Origin: a bacterium HR36
Lineage (GTDB): Bacteria > Planctomycetota > Planctomycetia > Gemmatales > HRBIN36
NCBI GenBank assembly: GCA_002898995.1
Contig: BEIM01000158.1
Coordinates: forward strand, 1-7,683
Length of the DNA: 7,683 nt
Reading direction: 5' to 3'
Each line of letters starts with the position of its first letter. The first letter of the stretch is position 1. The notes beneath the pieces were generated by a model. It was not told the DNA's origin, did not search any database, and saw only the letters and a list, made by a program, of their open reading frames with translations. A program made the translations under genes and the position numbers. This document shows positions 1 to 5,620 of the stretch, piece by piece.

Positions 1-1219
1 GAGCCAGGTGCACCAAGTCATATCCCGGCGACTGCGTGCCGACCTGCTTGCCGAAGAGTTGCGCTTGCTGTACGTGGCCATGACCCGTGCCCGCGAAGGC
101 TTGGCGTTGATAGCCACCCACAATAGGTGGACCATGCCCAAGAAATTGCCCGCTGATGATCATCCCGAACGGATTCCGCCTGCAGAAGAGGTTCATTCCC
201 TACTCCAATGGCTTTTGCCTGTATTTCGTTGGGCAAGCCGACGCCGAATGCCCGCCCTGCGTTTGCAGGAATGCTCCGCCTCGCAACGGGCGAGTCGCCC
301 AGGGGCGGCATCTGCCGCGCCATCCAGCGTCGAGCTTTCCGCAGATGCCAAGGACGCCGACGTGGCTAAGAGCGACCCTAGCGTGTCTTTCCGCGAGGCC
401 CCTGCAATTACGACCCTGGCCGCGCACTCAGCAAGCTGGCAGCGGTTGCGCCAACGTCTAGATTGGCAATATCCCTATCAGTGGGCCGTACGCTGCCCAG
501 GCAAGACCTCGCCGACGCAATGGCGCCTGTGGTTGGAACAGGATGAGGAGACTGTGGACTGGTCGGCGTGGTCATTTCGTCGGCGCGCAGCCGAAATGCC
601 CAGTTTCCTCGTAACCACCCCTTCGGGACTGAGCGCTGCCGATCGCGGCCGGCTCATCCATCGCTTTTTGCGCCATCTGCGCATCGATCGATCGGCTCCG
701 CGGGAAGAAGAATTACGCCGCCAGCTGGCCGCGCTGGTCGAACAGGGTCTGTTTACCCAGGCGGAAGCGGAAGCGGTGGAGGTCGCCAGTATTGCCGAGT
801 TTTTCCGCCGACCTTTGGGTCAGCGCCTCTGCCAGGCCGTGCGGGAAAAGCGTGAATTGAGCTTCAGCCTGATGCTACCGGCTGCGGAGTTGCCTGTGCT
901 GGCGGCTTGCGCTTCCGAAGGTTTGGCCAGCGTGGCGGCATGGGCAGCGGAGCACGTCCTGGTGCAGGGAGTTATGGATTTGCTGTTCTGGGAAGCTGGC
1001 CAATCCAGCCCGATCCTGGTGGACTTCAAGAGCGACGACCTGGCGGCCGAAGAACTGGCCGAGGCGCAACGGCGTTACGCGCCGCAATTGGCCCTATACG
1101 CGCGGGCGGTAAGCGAAGCGCTCGGTCAACCCTGCCGCGAAGTCTGGTTGGTGTTCCTAAAGCTGCGACAAGATATTCGGCTGGAAGCGGAGACGTTAGC
1201 CCGGTGTTTACGGCCCTGA
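1..1219 (+). CDS. UvrD/AddA-type helicase-nuclease, C-terminal part (5' end outside window)
   Basis: This is the end of an ATP-dependent helicase-exonuclease of the AddA/RecB kind, which processes double-strand DNA ends for recombination in the cytoplasm. The reading frame is open from base 2, so the true start and the ATPase motifs lie upstream. Counting the codon at base 8 as residue 1, residues 16-30 (EELRLLYVAMTRARE) are superfamily 1 helicase motif VI, with its arginine at residue 27. A low-complexity Ala/Ser linker follows at about 90-130. The C-terminal PD-(D/E)XK nuclease domain shows GRLIHRF with His218, GVMD with Asp324, VDFKSDD with Asp339 and Lys341, and QLALY with Gln360 and Tyr364, which is the complete RecB-type set, so the nuclease looks active. 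Helicase-then-nuclease order matches AddA. RecB is the alternative, and the missing N-terminus prevents a firm choice. The TGA stop at 1217-1219 lies inside the next gene. Confidence 0.9.
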   Translation, partial: SQVHQVISRRLRADLLAEELRLLYVAMTRAREGLALIATHNRWTMPKKLPADDHPERIPPAEEVHSLLQWLLPVFRWASRRRMPALRLQECSASQRASRPGAASAAPSSVELSADAKDADVAKSDPSVSFREAPAITTLAAHSASWQRLRQRLDWQYPYQWAVRCPGKTSPTQWRLWLEQDEETVDWSAWSFRRRAAEMPSFLVTTPSGLSAADRGRLIHRFLRHLRIDRSAPREEELRRQLAALVEQGLFTQAEAEAVEVASIAEFFRRPLGQRLCQAVREKRELSFSLMLPAAELPVLAACASEGLASVAAWAAEHVLVQGVMDLLFWEAGQSSPILVDFKSDDLAAEELAEAQRRYAPQLALYARAVSEALGQPCREVWLVFLKLRQDIRLEAETLARCLRP

Positions 1220-2016
1220 CGACGCTGCTGCTGACGGCAAGCACGGCTCTGCTTTGCGCCGCGGCACTAGCCGCACGCGATAGCCCACCGTACCTGGTAC
1301 TAGTTTGGCTGGTCGCAGGCGGTGGGGGCGGGTTTTGTACGGGACTGGGCTTCGCTTTCCTGGTCCGCCAGCTGCGCCCGGCAGGAGCGTCACGCTTCTC
1401 TTCGGCACCGGTCCTCGATTCGGCCCCCACTACGCCAATTAACGCGACTGTTGCCGCTTCAGATACGCTCGCCGGACTTTCTGCACCAGGGGCTTCTGTG
1501 TCCCAGGCAAGCTCTGCTGCCGGCGTTCGCAAATGTGCGGCCACGGGGGGCGAGAATCCTGAAACCCGCGACCTGATTTATGCCGGTGCCAGCCTGGGAT
1601 GGACACTGGGACTAGCGGCGGTCGCAGTCCTGGACGCCTGGCGCTATCTGGCGACTGATTGGAGCTATCTGGTTGCGGCTGGGTTGCCGATCGCGGCAGC
1701 GGCCATCATGGCTATTGCGACTGCCCGCTGCACCCGCCAGGCCCTTTCTCCTTGCGAGCAGAATCACTGTAAAGGCTTTGTCCCCGCCGAAACCAACTGG
1801 TGGCCGATGGTCTCACCGATCCGACCCGTGCGTGCGGCCATCGCGATCCTCATGGGCATGATTGCCGGCACGCTGGTGGTGCAGGCCTGGGTGGGACTAG
1901 AAGACGTGCTCCGATGCCTGGTAGCGCTAGTGGTTGCGGTTCACCTGGCGGTTGGCCTGACCATGCTCCTCCACTTACCGGACATTTGTCGGCAGGCGAA
2001 ACGCGGCGATTCGTGA
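1204..2016 (+). CDS. Predicted six-helix membrane protein of unknown function
   Basis: I do not recognise this protein. From a GTG at 1204 it is 270 residues, with hydrophobic segments near residues 5-24, 30-55, 124-146, 153-174, 209-230 and 236-257, suggesting six membrane helices in the cytoplasmic membrane. A glycine run (VAGGGGGF) sits in the second helix. Residues 56-122 form an Ala/Ser/Thr/Gly/Pro-rich, probably disordered loop between helix pairs. A small Cys-containing loop (CTRQALSPCEQNHC, 176-189) lies between helices 4 and 5, and a charged tail ends the protein. The GTG is chosen because it directly precedes the first helix and has GGAG at 1189-1192. The open frame runs back to an ATG at 907, but that would overlap the nuclease by about 310 bases. 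The gene overlaps the nuclease stop by 16 bases, which suggests translational coupling. It could be a chance membrane-like frame, but the six regular hydrophobic segments and clean stop argue for a real gene. Confidence 0.7.
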   Translation: MFTALTTLLLTASTALLCAAALAARDSPPYLVLVWLVAGGGGGFCTGLGFAFLVRQLRPAGASRFSSAPVLDSAPTTPINATVAASDTLAGLSAPGASVSQASSAAGVRKCAATGGENPETRDLIYAGASLGWTLGLAAVAVLDAWRYLATDWSYLVAAGLPIAAAAIMAIATARCTRQALSPCEQNHCKGFVPAETNWWPMVSPIRPVRAAIAILMGMIAGTLVVQAWVGLEDVLRCLVALVVAVHLAVGLTMLLHLPDICRQAKRGDS

Positions 2017-2090
2017 GCATGGCCTGGCGCTAATCCTGCGGGCCGTGGAAAAAACCGTCCACCACGCTGGCGAATGCGGGCGTTTGGTTT

Positions 2091-2096
2091 TACAAT
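2091..2096 (+). promoter_or_regulatory. Candidate -10 element TACAAT upstream of the DoxX-like gene
   Basis: TACAAT sits 10 bases before the ATG at 2107 in an AT-rich patch within the GC-rich gap 2017-2106. No clear -35 box is seen at the usual distance. If used, transcription would begin about 3-5 bases before the ATG, giving an almost leaderless mRNA. That would fit the absence of a Shine-Dalgarno site there. The following bases (TTAAC) resemble those after the TAGAAT ahead of the dehydrogenase gene. The rest of the gap shows nothing recognisable. Confidence 0.35.
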
Positions 2097-2106
2097 TAAC
2101 CTGGCT

Positions 2107-3189
2107 ATGAGTAACACCCTCCGCACGGTGCTGGTCTTGCTCCGCTTGGCCATCGGCTGGCATTTGCTGGTCGAGGGCTATGTCAAACTTCATTCGCTCT
2201 CGACCGGGCCAACCGATTCGAGCCAACCGTTCACCAGCCTGTATTATTTGCAACAATCTGTCGGCCCGATGAGCGGCTTTTTCCGCTGGATGGCGGGAGG
2301 CGACCCCGACGAAGTGCTGCTGCACAGGCTCACCGTTCGTGGCGAAGACGGCCACCCCCAACTCAGCGACGCCATGCGGCAGTACTGGGAACAATATCTC
2401 GAGAATTTCGTCCGCACCTTCGACGTGGACGGGCACACGTCGCTCGAAATGCGCAAGAAGCTCGAGGAACATGGCCGCCTCTTGGCGCACCATTTGGTTG
2501 CGGGGCAGGTGGAATGGCAGAAACCGAGTGATTGGGGGCCCATCAAGAAAAAACAGACACTGCCGCAATGGCTGAACGAGTATCGCCAGCGTCTGGCCGA
2601 GCTGCGCGATCTCGAAACGCGGGAGCGGCCATACTTTGAGCGTGCGGTGGGACGGGAGCGAGTAACCCGCCTGCGTTCCGAACTAGCGTGGTACCGTAGC
2701 CAGTTTACTGCCGAGTTGCGGAACCGCACCGATGGGCTGCTGCGAGCCTGGCGCGAGTTGCTGCCTGCCGAGAAAAAAGGGGCCGACCTTACCCTCGTGC
2801 CCGAACCAGTGAGCGGGCCGACCTGGCTCGGTTATCCTTTAGTTTGGTGGGCAGACCGCACCACTGCCTGGGGATTAACGATTGCTGGCGGATGTTTGCT
2901 TTTTGGCTTCCTAAGCCGAATGGCCGCGTGGCTCGGCTTTATCCTGGTGCTGCTCTTCTATCTCTGCCAGCCGCCGTTACCTTGGACACCTCTGCCCGAG
3001 CGCGCGGAAGGTTACTACTTGTACGTGAACAAAAACCTTATCGAGGCCCTGGCCCTGGCAGTCTTGGGATTGCTACCGACGGGACGATGGTTCGGCTTAG
3101 ACGGTTTGGTGCACGCAGTATTTGCTCGCCCATCGAGCACCGCTGCACCATCACCTCAGCCCCCGGCTTCCTCGGGACCATCCCGATAA
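2107..3189 (+). CDS. DoxX-like membrane protein with large inserted helical domain
   Basis: This is a 360-residue protein resembling the DoxX/DoxD (TQO small subunit-like) family of cytoplasmic-membrane proteins. The first helix (residues about 7-24) carries LLRLAIGWHLLVEGYVKL, the typical R...G...L..G..KL pattern. Later helices lie near 254-270 and 272-288, and NLIEALALAVLGLLPTGRWFGLDGL (310-334) matches the family's C-terminal helix and G-(R)-x-x-G-L-D turn. Residues 30-245 are an unusual insertion of about 215 residues. It is charged, mostly helical and rich in Arg/Glu, with probable coiled coil at 155-220, and probably sits on the outer face. The Pro/Ser-rich tail (341-360) looks disordered. 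The start at 2107 is preferred over the in-frame ATG at 2074 because it places the membrane helix at the N-terminus and leaves the -10 candidate upstream. No good ribosome site is seen for either. The biochemical role is not known; some DoxX relatives are linked to quinone redox chemistry. Confidence 0.8.
   Translation: MSNTLRTVLVLLRLAIGWHLLVEGYVKLHSLSTGPTDSSQPFTSLYYLQQSVGPMSGFFRWMAGGDPDEVLLHRLTVRGEDGHPQLSDAMRQYWEQYLENFVRTFDVDGHTSLEMRKKLEEHGRLLAHHLVAGQVEWQKPSDWGPIKKKQTLPQWLNEYRQRLAELRDLETRERPYFERAVGRERVTRLRSELAWYRSQFTAELRNRTDGLLRAWRELLPAEKKGADLTLVPEPVSGPTWLGYPLVWWADRTTAWGLTIAGGCLLFGFLSRMAAWLGFILVLLFYLCQPPLPWTPLPERAEGYYLYVNKNLIEALALAVLGLLPTGRWFGLDGLVHAVFARPSSTAAPSPQPPASSGPSR
3172..3186. repeat. 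Perfect 6-base inverted repeat just before the DoxX-like stop codon
   Basis: TCGGGA-CCA-TCCCGA is a perfect inverted repeat with a three-base loop, ending immediately before the TAA at 3187-3189. It could form a small hairpin in the mRNA between the DoxX-like gene and the dehydrogenase gene. There is no T-run after it, so it is not a convincing intrinsic terminator, and it also lies in codons for a Ser/Gly/Pro-rich tail. Confidence 0.4.
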
Positions 3190-3203
3190 ACGTGCCGATC
3201 CGC

Positions 3204-3209
3204 TAGAAT
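3204..3209 (+). promoter_or_regulatory. Candidate -10 element TAGAAT upstream of the dehydrogenase gene
   Basis: TAGAATAAC lies in the 103-base gap between the DoxX-like and dehydrogenase genes. It resembles the TACAATTAAC before the DoxX-like gene (shared pattern TAnAAT followed by AAC). A start site near 3216 would give a leader of about 75 bases before the ATG at 3293. No -35 consensus is obvious. This supports the dehydrogenase having its own promoter, although read-through from the upstream gene is not excluded. Confidence 0.4.
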
Positions 3210-3279
3210 AACCGCGGACGGCGCAGAAGGTGCAGGGGCATCTGGGAGGCCGCAATACTGGCTCTGCTCAAGCGATGGC

Positions 3280-3285
3280 GGAGGG
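3280..3285 (+). promoter_or_regulatory. Ribosome binding site GGAGGG that decides the dehydrogenase start
   Basis: GGAGGG is followed by seven bases and then the ATG at 3293, which is ideal spacing. It favours 3293 over the upstream in-frame GTG at 3230 and ATG at 3275, and over the ATG two codons downstream at 3299, which would be 13 bases away. Confidence 0.65.
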
Positions 3286-3292
3286 CACGCTC

Positions 3293-4984
3293 ATGGCTAT
3301 GAATCTGTTGCCCGAAAAACGGGAACAAGGCAAGGAAAACTTCGCGGTGGAAATTGGCAGGAAAATCAGTCGCCGCGAATTCATGAAAGGTTTGCTGGCG
3401 GCCTCAGCTGTGGCGCCGGTATCGGCGGCGCTGTATTACGGCTACGACAAATTCCACGGTGAGCCAGTGCGGGCGGCCCTCATCGGCTGCGGGGACGAGG
3501 GCGGTGTGCTAGTCGGCGAACATAACCCCGAGTACCTCCGCTTCGTTGCCGTTTGCGATATTCGCCCATTCAACCTGCAGCGGATTTTCGAGGGCGAATC
3601 CTCTGGGCCGCGTAAGGGCTTGATTCGCAAGTATGGCAGCCAGGCCCGCAAGGAAATTGAGGTGTTCACAGATTATCGGGAAATGCTGGAAAAGCGTAAG
3701 GACATCCAAGCGGTGGTCATCGCCGTGCCTCTGCACCTGCACGCCAAAATCGCCATAGATTGCATGCGGGCGGGCAAACACGTCCTGTGCGAAAAACTCA
3801 TGGCCTGGAACGTACGGCAATGCAAGGAGATGATCCGCACGGCCCGCGAAACTGACCGGGTACTGGCGATCGGCCACCAACGGCATTACAGTCTCCTGTA
3901 TGCCTACGCTCTGGAGTTGATCCAAGCAGGAACTCTAGGCACCATCAAGCACATTCGCGCTTTGTGGCATCGCAATAACACTTGGCCGATGATGGAAACT
4001 GATAAGGAAGGCAAGCCGAAACTCAAGATTAACCCTGAGGACGGCTCGCCGGTGCTTCGCGACAGTTGGCGCCCGCAGATCCGCGACGAAGACGCCAAGC
4101 ACGAACCTCTGCTGCGAAACCTGGCGCGCTACGGCTATCGCAGCCTCGAAGAATTGGTGCGTTGGCGTTTGTATTTGCGGACGGGCGGCGGACTCATGGC
4201 CGAACTGGGTAGCCATCAACTCGACGCCTGCAGCATCTTCCTCGGCAAAGTGCATCCCCTCGCAGTTACCGCGATCGGCGGCAAATACTTCTATCGGGAT
4301 GACCGGGAAGTGGAAGACCACGTGTATTGCACATTTGAATACCCCGGCCGCGATTACTATGAGCGCGACGACCAAGGCAACATTGTTTACGAAATCCGCG
4401 ATGGCCGGCGCTTGCCCAAAATCAAAGACAAAAACGACATCGTGGTGGTTACCTATTCCAGTATCAACACCAATGCGTTCGAGGGTTACGGCGAGTGTGT
4501 CATGGGAAGTCGGGGGACTTTGATTGTGGATCGCGAGCAGGAAGCCATGTTCTTTCCCGAACCGGATCCGAACGCTCGCGCTCAAGGTAGCCAGACGCGG
4601 CTGCAGGTGGTGCAAAGCACGCCGAATAAGCCCGCCGTGGAGTCCTCGGCCTCCGAATCACGGGCCGACTTGCTCCGCCGCGGCCAATCAGTGCTGCCTA
4701 ATCCGGTCAGCCGCGGATATCGGGAGGAAATGGAGCACTTCGCTTATTGCGTCAAGATGTGGGAAGACCCCAACGTCAAGCCCGAGGAACGCCCCTGGCC
4801 GCGCTGTCATGGGGAAGTGGCCATGGCCGATGCCATCGTTGCCCTGACTGCGAACGTGGCCATGCGCGGCGTGGAAGGCAGTGGCCCACGCCGTATCGAA
4901 TTCCAACCCGAATGGTTCGATCCCGATAACTTCAACGCCTTACCGGACGCCCACATGAAAGAATGGGGGCCGCCCTTTGAGTAA
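3293..4984 (+). CDS. Gfo/Idh/MocA-family oxidoreductase with twin-arginine leader
   Basis: This is a 563-residue NAD(P)-dependent dehydrogenase-like protein, probably acting on a sugar or polyol outside the cytoplasm; the substrate cannot be read from sequence. The N-terminus carries SRREFMKG (Arg27-Arg28) followed by a hydrophobic segment (about 33-48), a Tat export signal with a long n-region; the cleavage site is unclear. The Rossmann nucleotide-binding turn is ALIGCGDEGG (Gly65, Gly67, Gly70), with an acidic strand end in AVCDIRP. The usual EKP motif reads EKL (Glu167, Lys168, Leu169). GHQRHY (194-199) and ELGSHQLD (His308, Asp311) are the substrate-side motifs of the family, and CHGEVAMADAIVAL (505-518) is the normal C-terminal helix. 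Compared with usual lengths of about 340-450 residues there are extra charged segments near 231-296, 355-382 and 421-474. Such Tat-exported relatives are abundant in planctomycetes. The start was chosen from the strong ribosome site at 3280-3285. Confidence 0.92.
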   Translation: MAMNLLPEKREQGKENFAVEIGRKISRREFMKGLLAASAVAPVSAALYYGYDKFHGEPVRAALIGCGDEGGVLVGEHNPEYLRFVAVCDIRPFNLQRIFEGESSGPRKGLIRKYGSQARKEIEVFTDYREMLEKRKDIQAVVIAVPLHLHAKIAIDCMRAGKHVLCEKLMAWNVRQCKEMIRTARETDRVLAIGHQRHYSLLYAYALELIQAGTLGTIKHIRALWHRNNTWPMMETDKEGKPKLKINPEDGSPVLRDSWRPQIRDEDAKHEPLLRNLARYGYRSLEELVRWRLYLRTGGGLMAELGSHQLDACSIFLGKVHPLAVTAIGGKYFYRDDREVEDHVYCTFEYPGRDYYERDDQGNIVYEIRDGRRLPKIKDKNDIVVVTYSSINTNAFEGYGECVMGSRGTLIVDREQEAMFFPEPDPNARAQGSQTRLQVVQSTPNKPAVESSASESRADLLRRGQSVLPNPVSRGYREEMEHFAYCVKMWEDPNVKPEERPWPRCHGEVAMADAIVALTANVAMRGVEGSGPRRIEFQPEWFDPDNFNALPDAHMKEWGPPFE

Positions 4985-5033
4985 TCCCCCGCCCAACAAC
5001 TCCTCCGCACGCCTGCCACCATTACCATTGCCA

Positions 5034-5047
5034 TGAGAGCGCTCTCG
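5034..5047. promoter_or_regulatory. Operator-like palindrome TGAGAGCGCTCTCG
   Basis: GAGAGCGCTCTC (5035-5046) is a perfect 12-base palindrome with a central CG. The 14-base frame matches 11 of 14 positions of the LacI-family CelR-type operator TGGGAGCGCTCCCA known from actinobacteria. It lies 50 bases after the dehydrogenase stop and about 575 bases before the propeller gene. No regulator gene is present in the window, so the binding protein and controlled promoter are unknown. Confidence 0.4.
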
Positions 5048-5059
5048 GGCGGAACCTAA

Positions 5060-5077
5060 GTCCCTTCTATGTCCCTT
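5060..5077. repeat. Tandem GTCCCTT repeat, 11-base period
   Basis: GTCCCTT occurs at 5060-5066 and 5071-5077, about one helical turn apart and 13 bases after the palindrome. The full 11-base units match at 8 of 11 positions. This spacing suits a protein binding the same face of DNA, but two short copies can arise by chance. Confidence 0.35.
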
Positions 5078-5235
5078 GTGACAGTCGCCGCGCAAACACG
5101 TTACGGCGACGGGTGCCAATCCACCATGGCGTGGATGAACGCGATTGTGATTGTAAAGACATGCGATCGTGTATGGTCGGCGAAAGGCAAATATGAGCGC
5201 CACACGCGCATGCGAATAGATGCGACTTTCTAACA

Positions 5236-5302
5236 GTGAGCGGACCCAAGCAGGGGCGACGAGCGTAGGCCCGCCGTGGTGCGTAAGTGGTGAGCGTAAC
5301 CC
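5236..5302. repeat. Three imperfect GAGCG(T/G)A...CCC repeats
   Basis: GAGCGGACCC at 5238-5247, GAGCGTAGGCCC at 5261-5272 and GAGCGTAACCC at 5292-5302 share a GAGCGNA core followed by CCC. Core starts are 23 and 31 bases apart. The third copy forms the left arm of the inverted repeat at 5291-5309. They could be binding sites or remnants of a small repeat; the copies are short and imperfect. Confidence 0.35.
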
Positions 5303-5309
5303 ACGCTCA
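5291..5309. repeat. Perfect 7-base inverted repeat (possible hairpin)
   Basis: TGAGCGT (5291-5297), a five-base loop AACCC and ACGCTCA (5303-5309) form a perfect stem. No T-run follows on either strand, so it does not look like an intrinsic terminator. It could be an RNA hairpin in a long leader or a dyad operator. Confidence 0.45.
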
Positions 5310-5481
5310 AAGATTTATTGCAGGAGATGCGCCTGCCACAGCCTTGCCGGCACAGCGTAGACGGTCTTCTGCGGGATTGCGGTGTCACGGTTGCAGAGGC
5401 ATGTCACGCTGTTGCCTGCGTTCGTGCCCTAAACGAAATCGTATGGCTCTGCCAGTGAATTTTACGGCAGCCGGCAGGTTG

Positions 5482-5549
5482 AGACCCGCCGCTCTTGCAA
5501 GACCCGCAAGCAAATTCAGCGTCCTCGCCTCAAAACGCTCTAGCGTCCT
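5482..5549. repeat. Two pairs of 8-base direct repeats plus a short dyad
   Basis: AGACCCGC occurs at 5482-5489 and 5500-5507. AGCGTCCT occurs at 5518-5525 and 5542-5549. The second AGCGTCCT overlaps a dyad ACGCT-CT-AGCGT at 5535-5546. CTTGC/GCAAG at 5494-5498 and 5506-5510 could pair as a small stem. The cluster lies 70-140 bases before the propeller gene, where a promoter or leader RNA would be expected. Confidence 0.35.
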
Positions 5550-5568
5550 GGTCAGTCCCCATCATAAG

Positions 5569-5594
5569 ATCACCAAGACAGGTGGTAGCCTGTC
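5569..5594 (+). promoter_or_regulatory. Two overlapping, mutually exclusive hairpins in the propeller gene leader
   Basis: GACAGG (5577-5582) pairs with CCTGTC (5589-5594) across a six-base loop. ATCACC (5569-5574) can instead pair with GGTGGT (5581-5586), including one G-U pair. Both structures use bases 5581-5582, so they cannot form together. The second stem ends 13 bases before the AAGGAG ribosome site. This resembles a small switch, but both stems are only 6 base pairs. Confidence 0.3.
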
Positions 5595-5607
5595 CCGGCT
5601 AGGCACG

Positions 5608-5613
5608 AAGGAG
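5608..5613 (+). promoter_or_regulatory. Ribosome binding site AAGGAG for the propeller gene
   Basis: AAGGAG lies seven bases before the ATG at 5621. It is one of the two strongest Shine-Dalgarno sites in the window, and it fixes the start of the propeller protein ahead of its first membrane helix. Confidence 0.7.
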
Positions 5614-5620
5614 AAAGGGC

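Larger units (their letters stand above)
4985..5620. other. 636-base gap without a convincing gene, dense in short repeats
   Basis: No credible protein is seen on either strand. The frames present here are short, Arg/Cys-rich and lack domain character. The one that is open from 5287 on the plus strand only continues because it runs out of frame into the propeller gene. No tRNA cloverleaf, CRISPR unit or transposon end is visible. Base composition is visibly less GC-rich than in the neighbouring genes. The region holds a 12-base palindrome, several spaced direct repeats and three possible hairpins (listed separately). It may be a long regulatory leader, a small-RNA locus or decayed sequence. 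Confidence 0.6.

Noticed and set aside
680..695. Short ATCG tandem run in the nuclease gene
   Set aside because: It has only three copies, lies inside coding sequence encoding a plausible linker, and shows no sign of a functional repeat.
907..1203. Upstream extension of the membrane protein frame to the ATG at 907
   Set aside because: It would overlap the nuclease domain by about 310 bases and adds an Arg/Gly-rich, non-membrane sequence typical of an out-of-frame reading.
1026..1544. Minus-strand open frame of 172 residues across the nuclease/membrane protein junction
   Set aside because: It is Pro/Arg/Ala-rich and antisense to the nuclease catalytic motifs, with no domain signal.
3935..4615. 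Minus-strand open frame of 226 residues inside the dehydrogenase gene
   Set aside because: It is antisense to strongly recognisable dehydrogenase motifs. Its composition (His/Val/Phe-rich) shows no family features.
5139..5180. Possible promoter around the GATTGTGATTGTAAAG stretch (TTGTAA and TATGGT)
   Set aside because: Both boxes match consensus at only four of six positions and are 15 bases apart, so the match is no better than chance in this gap.
5480..5515. tRNA-like T-arm (GGTTGAGACCC)
   Set aside because: The flanking bases do not form a five-pair stem around it, and no anticodon arm, D arm or acceptor stem could be assembled nearby.
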